A stretch of 64,000 nt of DNA, from NCBI RefSeq assembly GCF_030463565.1, contig NC_134662.1, forward strand, positions 3,844,001 to 3,908,000, in the 5' to 3' direction. The notes beneath the pieces were generated by a model, which was given only the letters and a program-made list of their open reading frames with translations, was not told the DNA's origin and made no database searches. This document shows positions 1-8,932 of the stretch, piece by piece. The stretch's first letter is position 1. Every line of letters begins with the position of its first letter. This DNA is from Pelecanus crispus (lineage: Eukaryota > Chordata > Aves > Pelecaniformes > Pelecanidae). The position numbers were made by a program, and so were the translations under genes.

Positions 1-1923
1 TTGGATGCTGCTTTGGGAGGGGCTGTGCCGCTCGGCATGGTGCCGGCCGGGAGCCCCGATAACAGCCCCGCTGGTTTCTTGGCCCCGTTCCCCTCCTGCA
101 CCGGCCGCCGGCGCTCCCCAGTGAGGAGTCCCCTCCCAGCAGGGACCTCTGACCCCTCCAAACACGATAAGAGATGAGCAAATAGTTTTCACTATCCAGG
201 TCACCAGGGGCTATAAAAGAGCAATAGTGAATTACAGATAGGAACACAAAGAGGTTACAGGAATTCAGCTGGGCACAGAGTACCGGGAATGGCAGCTCCC
301 CACAGCTCCCAGCCCCATTCCTGCTGCAGGCAGTGAGGTCGTGCCGCTGCTCAGCCCCGTGCCCTGCCCGGGATGCCCCAGCTGCCCCCAATGAGACCCA
401 GGTGCTCCCACCCCAGGGAAGGCTTTAAATGGCTCCTCCGCTGCAGGGCTGCCCTGTTTGTGCTGCGGGAGGAAGGGTGCAGCCCGGACAGGCTGGGAGG
501 TGAGCAGAGGGAGCTCGGTCAGCAGCGTCGCTGCAGGGAAGGAGGCATGTCCAGGGCACGGTGCGTCCATCCTGGGGACGAGCTGGGCTGCTCTGGACGC
601 AGGGACCCGTGTTTGCCTGCCTCTGTCCAGGGGAGCCTCACCCCGAGCCGTGCTTGCCGGTACCGTGGCACCCAGGCTCTGGGCTGCCCCTGTCATCACC
701 GTAGCCTTGCTCCCGGCTTCCCCGTGCGCTCACGGGAGGCTGCAAGGGCGCGGGGAGCAGCGCCCAGTGCTGACGCACCCCTGACCCGCTCAGCCTCACG
801 TGAGCCCAGCCAGGAGCGGTGCTGGCAGGGTTGTGGCTACGCCTCGGCAAACAGAGGATGTGCCGCTCGCCTGTGGCACGCCCGGCTCGCTCAGGGTGTG
901 CGTGTGTCTCGCTGGCACAGGGGCCCGGGCCGGTGTTTGCAACGCGGTGAGAGGTGATGTCTCGTGGGGACACATCTGCGCCGGCCCTCCCTCCCCTGGC
1001 ACCTGCTGCCCCATCCAGCTCCGGCCCAGTTACCGCAGGAGGATCGACACCGGGGTCAGGGCAGTTTATTCCCGCTTGGTGTGATACAGGGGTTAAAGTC
1101 CCCTCCTTTTTATGAGCCATGAAACCATTTTTATGATCCCTGCTGTTTCAATAGCTTAGCTGTTTGGAGCCTGCTTCCCGCAAACACGCAAGGAAAAATT
1201 CCGGGCAGAGGTGGACCCGGTGCCACCAACGCCACTCCCTGCCGTGAGCCGATGCTCCCAGTGTTGCCCGTGGCTGGTGGTCCCTCCCCACCCAGGGCGT
1301 GCAGTAAGGCACGAGGGCAGCCGTGCTGGAGCGGGCAAGAGCTGCCCGGGGCGGTGGTGGAGGCTGGCGCAGCCGAGCCGGCCACGGCATCGCCCAAAGC
1401 CCCGCGGCCGCGGTCTCGCTGCCCTCTTGATGGTGCAGGCAACGCCGGCTGCCTGCGGCACGTTTGGCTTTGCTTGCTCGCGGCTGCGGCACAGCTCGGG
1501 ATGCAGCCAGGCTGGGGGACAGAGGCGGGAGGGGGATGCTGGCTTTGGGGCAGTTCCCGTTGGGAATGGTGCTTTGTGTTCTGGCTGCTTCTAGCCAAGA
1601 CCTGGTGTTTCTGTGTAAATGGAGCAAACGACTGCTGGGACGTGGCTGGTTTGTGTTAGCGGTGTCTGTCGCCTGGGCACAGGTATCTCTCGGTCACTGC
1701 CCGGGCGAGGACAGCAGTACCGGGCGAGGAGAGGGAGCTGCATGCCCCGACCTCTGCTGCTGCTGCTCCTAACAGCCGCTCTCCCCTCCTGCTTGCAGGG
1801 CCAGCCAGGTCCTGCCCCTTGTCCTCAGGCGACGCAGGAGCCCGAGGGCGACCTCGAAGCTGAGCAGCGTCCCCAGCCCCGGGTGCAGTTGGCAGAGGGT
1901 TGAGTGCTGACTCTTCCCAGGAG
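1..1923. other. GC-rich region upstream of MISP coding start; no supported gene
   Basis: This stretch is GC-rich, and the open frames in it run on both strands without recognisable protein content, so I support no coding gene here. It probably contains the MISP promoter and non-coding first exon(s). Two possible splice acceptors precede the MISP start: a pyrimidine-rich one ending in CAG near 1796-1798, and a weaker one ending at 1920, four bases before the start codon. Which is used cannot be decided from sequence. Confidence 0.5.
212..219 (+). promoter_or_regulatory. Candidate TATA box (TATAAAAG)
   Basis: A full TATAAAAG octamer occurs 1.7 kb upstream of the MISP start codon on the same strand, preceded by a GATAAG element near 165-170. 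It could mark a MISP first exon, but there is no transcript evidence and a chance match is quite possible. Confidence 0.25.
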
Positions 1924-3940
1924 ATGGACAGGGTCACCAGGCACCTGGTCTTCCAGCTCCCGCACAAGCATGACTATAACGATGTTCACCAAGCCGGCTC
2001 GTTTGCAGAGCAGGGGGCCAACAGTGACGACGATGTGTTTGGCTCTACTCAACATAGCTGCCAGAGGGTGGAAAACGGCTATGGCTGGAAAACGAGGTTG
2101 GAGTCATCCTCATATTTCCTGGATGGTGGAAAAGATGTCTGGACCCCATCCCCGGATAGGGAGTCCAAGCTGGAGGTGGTGAGGTCAGGAAGCCTGTACG
2201 ACCTCAGGGCTTACAGAGGAGAGAGGAAACCCTCGAAGCTTTACGATGAGGATGAGGAGGAACAGTACAGGGTCCCTCCACCGAGCATCTCATCTGAGAA
2301 AGCCAGGGAGCTGGAGGATGAGAGGAGGGATGTCATCCAGAAGCAGGTGGTGAGGAAGAGCTCCACCATGGCTGAGAGGTCGAGTTCCATGGATGAGCTG
2401 AGCTCCATAAATGCCGTCATGGGCAGCCAGGGTGAAGACAGGCACACGGGCAGCTTCAGCACCAGCTTCGCCATTTGCTTCGACAAGCCTTCCTCGGGGA
2501 GGGCAGCAACGCCTGTTGACCCTGAAAATATCAACACGGAGCAGATCAACTTCTCCGCTGCTCGGCAGCAGTTCCTGATGCTGGAGAAGACCAGCCCGGG
2601 CTCTTTTTTCAGCCCAAGGCAACAGGCCATGTCTCCAAAGCCAGAGTCGATGACAAAAGTCTCTAGACAAGAGTGGCATAGTCCTGAGATGGCTGCGAGA
2701 GGTTGCAGTAGTGCTGGTGCAGCCAGCCAGAGCAGGACGGACAAGACAGTTTCTCAGGTTTATAGCGTGTCCTACAAGACACCTGTGAAGGAGGAGGTTG
2801 ATGCTCCCAGAAGGGCCGATACTGAAAAGTCATGTCCCACCGGGAAAGCATCCAGCTTGACTAAAGCGTCTTCCAGAGAAGACCTCGACTCCAGCTTGGG
2901 TGAGATGTATAACAAAGCTGATGCAGGTTACACCAGCGATGGAATGGCATCCGACGAGATCTTCAATGACCCTGTGGATCTGAGGGCCGACAGCAATGGC
3001 CCAGACAAGGAGGTGAAGATCAGCAACGAGACGCCCATCGAGCGGGAGATCCGCATGGCGATGGAGAGGGAGGAGAACCTCTGGAAAGAGAGGGGGATCC
3101 AGCGGCTGACCTCCAGCAGTGAGCTGGTGGAGATCCAGACCAAGCTGCTCCTCTCCATGCATGCCTCTCCCGGCCCAGGCAGGAAAGGGAAGGACAAAAG
3201 CCGCGCTTCCCTTTACGTCCAGAGGGAAATCGAGCAGGAAACCAAGCGCGAGGAAGACCTGAAGAAGCAAGGGAGGCTGCTGGGGACGTACGACAGGGGT
3301 ACGCAGCAGGAGCTGGATGAGCGCAGGAAGGTGTTCGAGCAGGAGGAAGCCCCCCCGCAGACGCCCACCCCCACGAGGAAGGCAGAGGAGCGGAGGAGCT
3401 GGGTTAACGAGTCTGCAGCGGAGCAGCCCACGAGCCACGGCCCCTGCCCCACAGAAGACACCAGGGTTGGGAGAAGCCTTCCCAGCCATGCAGTGAGTAG
3501 CACGCAATTCCAGGAGTCCCAGCCGTGCTTCACCGCCAGCGAGAAGAGCCAGGAGCAGCCCCCGGTGTCCCAGAGCGTTTCCGCCAGCGCCAGCAAATGG
3601 GGAAGCAAGGATTCCCAGGAAGGAAGGCTTCCCGGCTCCACCCCGAGCCCCGCTGTCATGCCCAGAGAGTACTTCTTCTCCTGGAAGCCCAAGGTCTCCT
3701 TTGTGGACAACATGGGGACACAGAGCCCGCCAAGGAGGGACGAGAGCAGGGAGGAGCAGTACAAGATGAGGACCTGGAGGCCCCATATGTCGGCACTGAT
3801 TGACAAGGAGATCCGGAGTGACTTGCAGAGGGAAGAGGAGCTGCAGGAGCAACGGCGGCAGCGGCAGCTGATAGATGGCTGCTCCGTGGTCAGCAGCGAC
3901 AGCTTTCCGCAGGAGGGCTCTCACTCACGGCACAGCTCCG
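1924..3940 (+). CDS. MISP: MISP coding exon 1
   Basis: This large exon encodes residues 1-672 plus the first base of codon 673. It ends at the donor GTAAGG at 3941. The codon split (one base before the junction) matches the acceptor at 4956 and restores SGVSGSYSV, the homologue of human SGITGSYSV. Confidence 0.92.
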
Positions 3941-6004
3941 GTAAGGGGAGGAGAGGAACGGTGGGATGGGACAGGGCAGGGGGCACACCCTGGGGCAGAG
4001 CTACCATGGGCATCTCTCCCGCCCTCACGTTCCTTGTGGCTCTGAGTCTCAGCAGGAGCCATCTGAGGGGGCAGGGGGACCCAAGGGACCTCCCGGTGCA
4101 GGCAGGTGCCTCTCCCAGGTGTGGGAAGCCATTAGGCAGCAAACCCTTACAGTGCCTGCAGGCTGCACGAGATGCCTGGACACGAGGAGACCTGGGCTCG
4201 CTGTGAGAGGAAGAGCGGCCGTGGCAAGGACCAAGGGGGACAGCGTTCTGGGTGGAAAGCGTCGAGTCAATCCAGCCACCAAGCCAGGAAACACGAAATT
4301 GCTACTCTACCCTTAATTGGTTTAGTGGTGGACTTGGTAGTGTAGGTTAATGGTTGGACTGGATGATCTTAAAGGTCTTTTCCAACCTAAACGATTCGAT
4401 GATTCTATGAGTCCCCGCCTGGGAGAGTCTGCCTGTGGGTGAGGGGTCCAAGTTCCTCCCTGCAAGGACTTGCTGAGGTGCCTGTAAGGACCCCTGTGTG
4501 TTGGTAGCAGGTTGTCCCCGTAGAAATAATTCTCCTTGGCCAGGGATTCTGTGGTCAGCAAGCGGAATTGCTTGATGTGAAGTCCCTGGAGCCAGCCCAG
4601 CCGGCCGGGGGAAGCAGATGTAGGGAACCGATGATGATGAGGGATGGGCTCTGCAAGAGCAGCACGGCTTTTGATTCTAGAGCTGCTCAGATATTGATGA
4701 CTTGGTGTCATACTAGCACAGAAAACAGTGCCAAAGGGCCCAGAAGTGCCCCAGCTCATGCGTTTCCCCTCCCTTGCTCCTGAGAATTCCTGGCTGGCAC
4801 CCAGGCACGGGGTCCCAGCTGGGACCAAACCCGCCGGACCTGCTGAGCAGGCTGGTCTGGGGCAGGAGCTTTGCTCTCCTGCCGGCACCCCAGCCCCTGG
4901 GAGTGGTCCGGTGTCCCTCACCCCCCAACAACTCTTTCTCTTGAAGCTGCCTCAGGTGTCAGCGGCAGCTACTCCGTGTCCGGGTCTCCCGTCTCCACTC
5001 CTGCCTCGCACCAGGCGGGGGTCCTGGGGCTGGTGTCGTCCTTCACCCCGCTGAGAGTGGCCGGTCCCTCCCAAGGCAGCACGGAGACCCTCACCCCTGA
5101 CCTGGCTCGTTCCAGCCCCTCCGAGGAGCGGAGGAAGAGGGTGAAGGAGGACGGAAAGGTGAATGCACCCGCCCCGCCTGCGCCGGGCAGCGCGCGGCCG
5201 GGGGGCTGGAGCCCAGGAGAAGGCTTGGTGGCTCCTGGGCCGAAGGTGGCTGTGCCCGGCTCCCACCCGGAGCTGGGGTCCGGCTGCTGGGCTCGCTGGG
5301 AGACCCGGGGGTGGTGGCGGTGGCAAGGGGCCACGTGGAGCCCCCGGGGCAGCGCCCGCTGCTGGGTGGGACTGCAGGGGGGGCAGCAGCTCCCTCCGGG
5401 GTGGGGGGTCCTGGCCCGAAGTGTCCCCCTGCTCCGGGGAGGGCACGCGGGCACGCCTGCACCTGCTATCTCACCTCGCCCCTGCCCTGCCCCGCAGCCT
5501 GGCCCCCCGTGCCCTGCATCTGGCTGCCTCGATATTTCCCTGTGAGGTTGCTGTTTCCTGAACCTTTTCTTTTTTCCTCCTCCCTTTTCACAGTACGCAG
5601 GCATTGAACCCACTGACAAGGTCAACACGGAGGTAAAGTCCTTTATGTACTTGAGGGCTTGCGCTGCCTGGACTCCTCGCTCCCCGGTGCCGGAGGCTGA
5701 CGGGGCTGATGGGGGTCTCGGCTCCCGCGGGGCCACGGGCACCGCTCGGGTGGGCGTCGCGTTGGGCAGAACGCGTCGCGGCCGCTGTCGGGTGTATTGA
5801 ACCCGCAAAGGGAGGGCTGGGAGGGCAAGTCGTGCAAAAAAAAAAAAAAAAAAAAAATTTTTTTTTTATAAAATTTCTTTTTGATTAAAAAGATACCATG
5901 CCTCCTGGTCTCTTTAGGTTGTGGAAAGCACCAGGGTGACTCGTCACAAGAGTGCCATGGCCCAGCGCTGGGAGGCAGGGCAGTACGTCAGGGACGACGA
6001 CTGA
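1924..6004 (+). CDS. MISP: MISP, mitotic spindle positioning protein (complete, 4 coding exons)
   Basis: MISP is an actin-associated substrate of PLK1 and CDK1 that links astral microtubules to the cell cortex and orients the spindle (known from mammals). Joining 1924-3940, 4956-5158, 5594-5632 and 5918-6004 gives 2346 nt, or 781 residues plus stop, with GT-AG introns throughout. The protein starts MDRVTR, as in human MISP. Shared blocks include RKSSTMAE, the ETPIEREIR acidic/basic helix from about residue 369, SLYVQREIEQET near 428, a second REEELQEQ helix near 630, SGSYSVSGSP after the first junction, and the C-terminal YAGIEPTDKVNTE and RVTRHKSAMAQRWE blocks of the AKAP2/MISP C-terminal family. 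The start was chosen as the first ATG of the frame and by agreement with human. The bird protein is about 100 residues longer than human MISP (roughly 680); the extra length lies in the low-complexity middle. PTBP1 downstream matches human gene order. Confidence 0.93.
3941..4955 (+). other. MISP: MISP intron with CR1 fragment
   Basis: The intron is bounded by GTAAGG and CTGCCTCAG. Open frames continue about 260 nt past the donor in the exon's frame, ending in stop at 4204-4206, so intron retention would add about 88 unrelated residues. It contains the sense-orientation CR1 tail listed separately; the rest shows nothing recognisable. Confidence 0.8.
4267..4410 (+). mobile_element. CR1 LINE 3' end fragment, sense orientation
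   Basis: The stretch ends in the CR1 terminal pattern GATGATCTTAAAGGTC, then TTCCAACCTAAACGATTC, then GATTCTATGA. Its 5' part (GCCACCAAGCCAGGAAACA) reappears in reverse complement at 8504-8650, so the two are copies of one CR1 subfamily in opposite orientation. Only the untranslated tail is present. Confidence 0.85.
4956..5158 (+). CDS. MISP: MISP coding exon 2
   Basis: The exon encodes residues 674-740, starting VSGSYSVSGSP and ending in a basic stretch KRVKEDGK. The acceptor is CTCAG at 4951-4955 and the donor GTGAAT at 5159. The exon has 203 nt, two bases completing a codon then 67 codons, so it ends in phase 0. Confidence 0.88.
5594..5632 (+). CDS. MISP: MISP coding exon 3 (13 codons)
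   Basis: This 39-nt micro-exon encodes YAGIEPTDKVNTE, the homologue of human YAGINPSDGINSE. The acceptor TTTTCACAG and donor GTAAAG are both good, and the length is a multiple of three. Confidence 0.88.
5633..5917 (+). other. MISP: Small MISP intron with poly(A)/poly(T) block
   Basis: The 285-nt intron holds an A-run of about 23 from 5837 directly followed by a T-run of about 10, then TATAAAATTT. The two runs can pair on one strand. The acceptor is CTCTTTAG. Confidence 0.8.
5918..6004 (+). CDS. MISP: MISP coding exon 4 with stop codon
   Basis: The exon encodes the last 28 residues, including ESTRVTRHKSAMAQRWEAG, and ends in three aspartates and TGA. Human MISP ends similarly, in the block RVTRHKNAMAERWE followed by an acidic tail. 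Confidence 0.9.
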   Translation, partial: VVESTRVTRHKSAMAQRWEAGQYVRDDD

Positions 6005-6610
6005 AGGAGCCCCCGGGGCCGGGGAGGGCCGGGGCCACCGGACTTCGCCGCGTACTTGCCCTGTTTGGGATTAACCGACGCGCAATCGAAATACCCGATC
6101 AGTTCAGCTCCTGGTTATCATGAGAATCAGAGACCTGTGCACCCCAAATCGCAGCTGTTTTTAATGTAACAGATGATCCTTCCAATGTGTTACATGTGCT
6201 CATTCGTTCCCCCTTCCCTTTGAGGTGAGGTAATATATTTTTTTTTTTTAAGAGGGGGAAAAAATTGGATCACTTTCTTTTAATCGCTTCTGCAAGGAGA
6301 CCGCTAGATGAAATCATACGGTAATTTAACTTCTTTCTCATTGGAAGCTATGTCTCTGGCTTACAAGAAAAGCTATTTTATTTCTAAGTGGTTTTAGGTT
6401 TTGAGGTACCGCAGCACCAGGCCTCGCCGAGGAGGGCACCTGGGCTGGCACGCACCCTCGGATCAGCAGCAGCATCGAGCCGGGCGGCCGGCGTTTCCGC
6501 TTCACGCGTGCCATCTGCTGAGCCGCAGCAACAGAACATACGTGTAGAGAGCGAGAGAGAAACGCTCTCTATTTTGCTAATTTATTAAAGAGTCATTGCG
6601 CTCCCCCGTT
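6005..6610 (+). other. MISP: MISP 3' UTR (inferred extent)
   Basis: The untranslated tail probably ends shortly after an ATTAAA variant poly(A) signal at 6584-6589, which is followed by a U/C-rich element (CCTGTTTTCTCTGCCTG). I saw no AATAAA between the stop codon and this signal. The extent is inferred. Confidence 0.5.
6584..6589 (+). terminator. MISP: Candidate poly(A) signal ATTAAA for MISP
   Basis: ATTAAA is the commonest variant of the poly(A) signal. It lies 580 nt past the stop codon with a U-rich downstream element, and immediately before the minisatellites begin. Confidence 0.5.
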
Positions 6611-6689
6611 CTCCCCGGCCTGTTTTCTCTGCCTGCTCCCTCGGTTTTGCAGCAGGTGGGGCTGGCACTGGCACCTTCTGCTGGGTGCA

Positions 6690-7300
6690 GTCCCGGGGGG
6701 GGGGGTCCCGGGGGGGAGGTCGTCCCAGCAGCTCCTGGGGGGATGCAGCTCCCGGGGGGGGGTCCTGGGGGGATGCAGCTTCCGGGGGGCTCCTGGGCCG
6801 GGGTTCTGGCGGCTCCTGGGGGGATGCAGCTCCCGGGGGGGGGGGGGGGTCCTGGGGGGATGCAGCTTCCGGGGGGCTCCTGGGGCGGGGTTCTGGCGGC
6901 TCCCGGGGGGGATGCAGCTCCCGGGGGGGGGTCCCGGGGGGATGCAGCTCCCGAGGGGGGGGGGTCCTGGGGGGGATGCAGCTTCCGGGGGGCTCCTGGG
7001 GTGGGGTTCTGGCGGCTCCTGGGGGGATGCAGCTCCCGGGGGGGGTCCTGGGGGGATGCAGCTTCCGGGGTGAGTCCCGGGGGGCTCCCGGGGCGGGGTC
7101 CTGGCGGCTCCTGGGGGGATGCAGCTCCGGGGGTGAGTCCCGGGGGGCTCCTGGGGGGATGCAGCTCCGGGGGGGAGTCCCGGCGGCTCCCGGGGGGATG
7201 CAGCTCCCGGGAGGGTCCCGGGGGTGGTGCTGGCGGCTCCCGGGGGGGCTGCTGGCGGCTCCCGGGGGGTCCCGGCGGCTGCCGTGCTGCGGGGGTCGCC
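6690..7300. repeat. G-rich minisatellite with core GGATGCAGCT
   Basis: About a dozen copies of GGATGCAGCT recur from 6741 to about 7205, each embedded in long G-runs (CTCCTGGGGG before and CCGGGGGG after). Spacing is about 29-50 bp and copies group into a larger unit of roughly 80-90 bp that also carries TTCTGGCGGCTCC. The G-runs leave frames open on both strands, but the predicted proteins are only repeat translations. The + strand should form G-quadruplexes readily, and assembly of copy number here may be unreliable. Confidence 0.9.
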
Positions 7301-7458
7301 GGGGCCCTGCCCGCGGGCAGCGAGGGGAAGCAGCGGCCCCGCCCCCCCCGCCCGCCCCCCGCCGTCGCTAGGTGGCTCCCGGCGAGCGCGCAGGCAGCGC
7401 GAGCCCCGAGCGCCCACGGGCGAGCGTGGGGCGGGCAGCGCCTGGCGAGGGGGCCGGG

Positions 7459-8076
7459 CCCCAAAAAGCAGAGGCTGAGCCCCGGGGGGCAAAGGCTGAG
7501 CCCCAAAAGGCAGAGGGTGAGCCCCAAAAGGCAGAGGCTGAGCCCCAAAAAGCAGAGGCTGAGCCCCAAAAGGCAGAGGCTGAGCCCCAAAAAGCAGAGG
7601 CTGAGCCCCAAAAGGCAGAGGCTGAGCCCCAAAAGGCAAAGGCTGAGCCCCAAAAAGCAGAGGCTGAGCCCCAAAAGGCAGAGGCTGAGCCCCAAAAAGC
7701 AGAGGCTGAGCCCCAAAAGACAAATTTTGAGCCCTGGGAGGCAGAGGCTGAGCCCTGGGGGGCAAAGGCTGAGCCCCAGGAGGCAAAGTCTCAGTCCCAA
7801 AAGGCAGAGGCTGAGCCCCGGGGGCAGAGGCTGAGCCCCAAAAGGCAAAGGCTGAGCCCCAAAAGGCAGAGGCTGAGCCCCAAAAAGCAGAGGCTGAGCC
7901 CCAAAAGACAAAGGTTGAGCCCTGGGAGGCAGAGGCTGAGCCCTGGGGGGCAAAGGCTGAGCCCCAGGAGGCAAAGTCTCAGTTCCAAAAGGCAGAGGCT
8001 GAGCCCCGGGGGCAGAGGCTGAGCCCCAAAAGGCAGAGGCTGAGCCCCAAAAGGCAAAGGCTGAGCCCCGGGAGGG
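7459..8076. repeat. 21-bp minisatellite (GAGGCTGAGCCCCAAAAGGCA unit with variants)
   Basis: Roughly 28 head-to-tail copies of a 21-bp unit run across this interval, with variants CCAAAAAG, CCGGGGGG and CCCTGGGAGG. Because the unit is exactly seven codons, several frames stay open (repeated QKAEAEP and RQRLSPK heptads on +), which is a by-product of the period. A block near 7722-7835 with a distinctive ACAAATTTTGAGCC/AAAGTCTCAG variant is repeated at about 7906-8015, showing higher-order duplication of about 182-184 bp. Confidence 0.92.
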
Positions 8077-8503
8077 CTGGCCCCGGCTGCAGCCCGGAGC
8101 AGGAGCACTGGGCACGGCGTGTTCCCTGCTGTCCCCTCTGGTCTCCAGACTGGCGGTGGAGGGTGGGGGGGGAGGCAGCAAAAGTGCAAAAAGAGGAAAA
8201 GAAATTGGTTTTGCAGAAGCCTCTGGGCACTCCCTTCTCTTGCAAAGCACAGAGCAGCTGATGGGGACCCAGGGGAGCTCCCGCGGCTGCCAGCGCCAAG
8301 GGGCAAACCCCGCACAGGGCTCGCGCCCGCACCGCTGCCCAGCTCCCCTCACGTCCCGCCGGGGCAGGCCTTGGGCAATATCCTCACCTCCACAGCTCCC
8401 TGCGTGGGGAGCGGGCTGGGAAGGCAGGAGACGGACCTGGAGTCGCCGCCCTTCATCTCATCCACAGCCTTGATCAAATTACCTTGTGGAGTATCTTGGT
8501 CTT
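8077..8503. other. Unique sequence between minisatellite and CR1; no gene seen
   Basis: This GC-rich segment follows the 21-bp array and ends at a CR1 tail. I see no splice-bounded coding segment or RNA gene in it. Confidence 0.5.
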
Positions 8504-8650
8504 CATAGAATTGTCGAATCGTGTAGGTTGGAGAAGACCTTTAAGATCATCCAGTCCAACCATTAACCTAACACTGCCAAGCCCACCATTAAACCAATTA
8601 TTGGGAGAGTAAGAATTAATTTCATGTTTCCTGGCTTGGTGGCTGGATTG
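8504..8650 (-). mobile_element. CR1 LINE 3' end fragment, antisense
   Basis: It begins with CATAGAATTGTCGAATCGTG, then AGACCTTTAAGATCATCC, and ends CTGGCTTGGTGGCTGGATTG: the reverse complement of the copy at 4267-4410 with scattered changes. Both share the same internal truncation, so they belong to one subfamily. Confidence 0.85.
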
Positions 8651-8670
8651 TTTTATAATGAAAGTAAAAA

Positions 8671-8932
8671 CTAGGAATCATTAAGGTTGGAAAGGATCTC
8701 CAAGGTCATCAGCCCAACCATCACCCCAACACCCCCATGCCCACTAAACCATGTCCCAAAGTGCCACCTCTGCCCGTTTTTTGAACCCCTCCAGGGATGG
8801 GGACTCCCCCACCTCTCTGGGCAGCCTGTTCCAATGCTTGACCACTCTTTCCATGAAGAAATTTCTCCTAATATCCAACCTAAGCCTCCCCTGGCGCAGC
8901 TTGAGCCCATTTCCTCTCGTCCTATCGCCTTA
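8671..8932 (-). mobile_element. CR1 LINE 3' end fragment (second, longer), antisense
   Basis: Hallmark CR1 3' blocks in reverse complement are present: AAGGTTGGAAAGGATCTCC, CTCTGGGCAGCCTGTTCCA, TTTCTCCTAATATCCAACCT, CTTGAGCCCATTTCCTCTCG. It includes the 3' end of ORF2 plus the tail and differs in subfamily from the neighbour at 8504. Confidence 0.92.

Noticed and set aside
1900..1923. Upstream extension of the MISP start (non-ATG codon at 1900)
   Set aside because: The codon is TTG, not ATG, and human MISP begins at the equivalent of the ATG at 1924.
2830..3924. 364-codon minus-strand frame over MISP exon 1
   Set aside because: It is the shadow of the GC-rich MISP coding frame; the plus-strand product matches a known protein and the minus product resembles nothing.
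6577..8352. 591-codon minus-strand open frame (and 412- and 397-codon frames overlapping it)
   Set aside because: These are translations of the two minisatellites. The period is a multiple of three in the 21-bp array, so stops are absent by periodicity, and the proteins are only repeated heptads or Gly/Pro runs.
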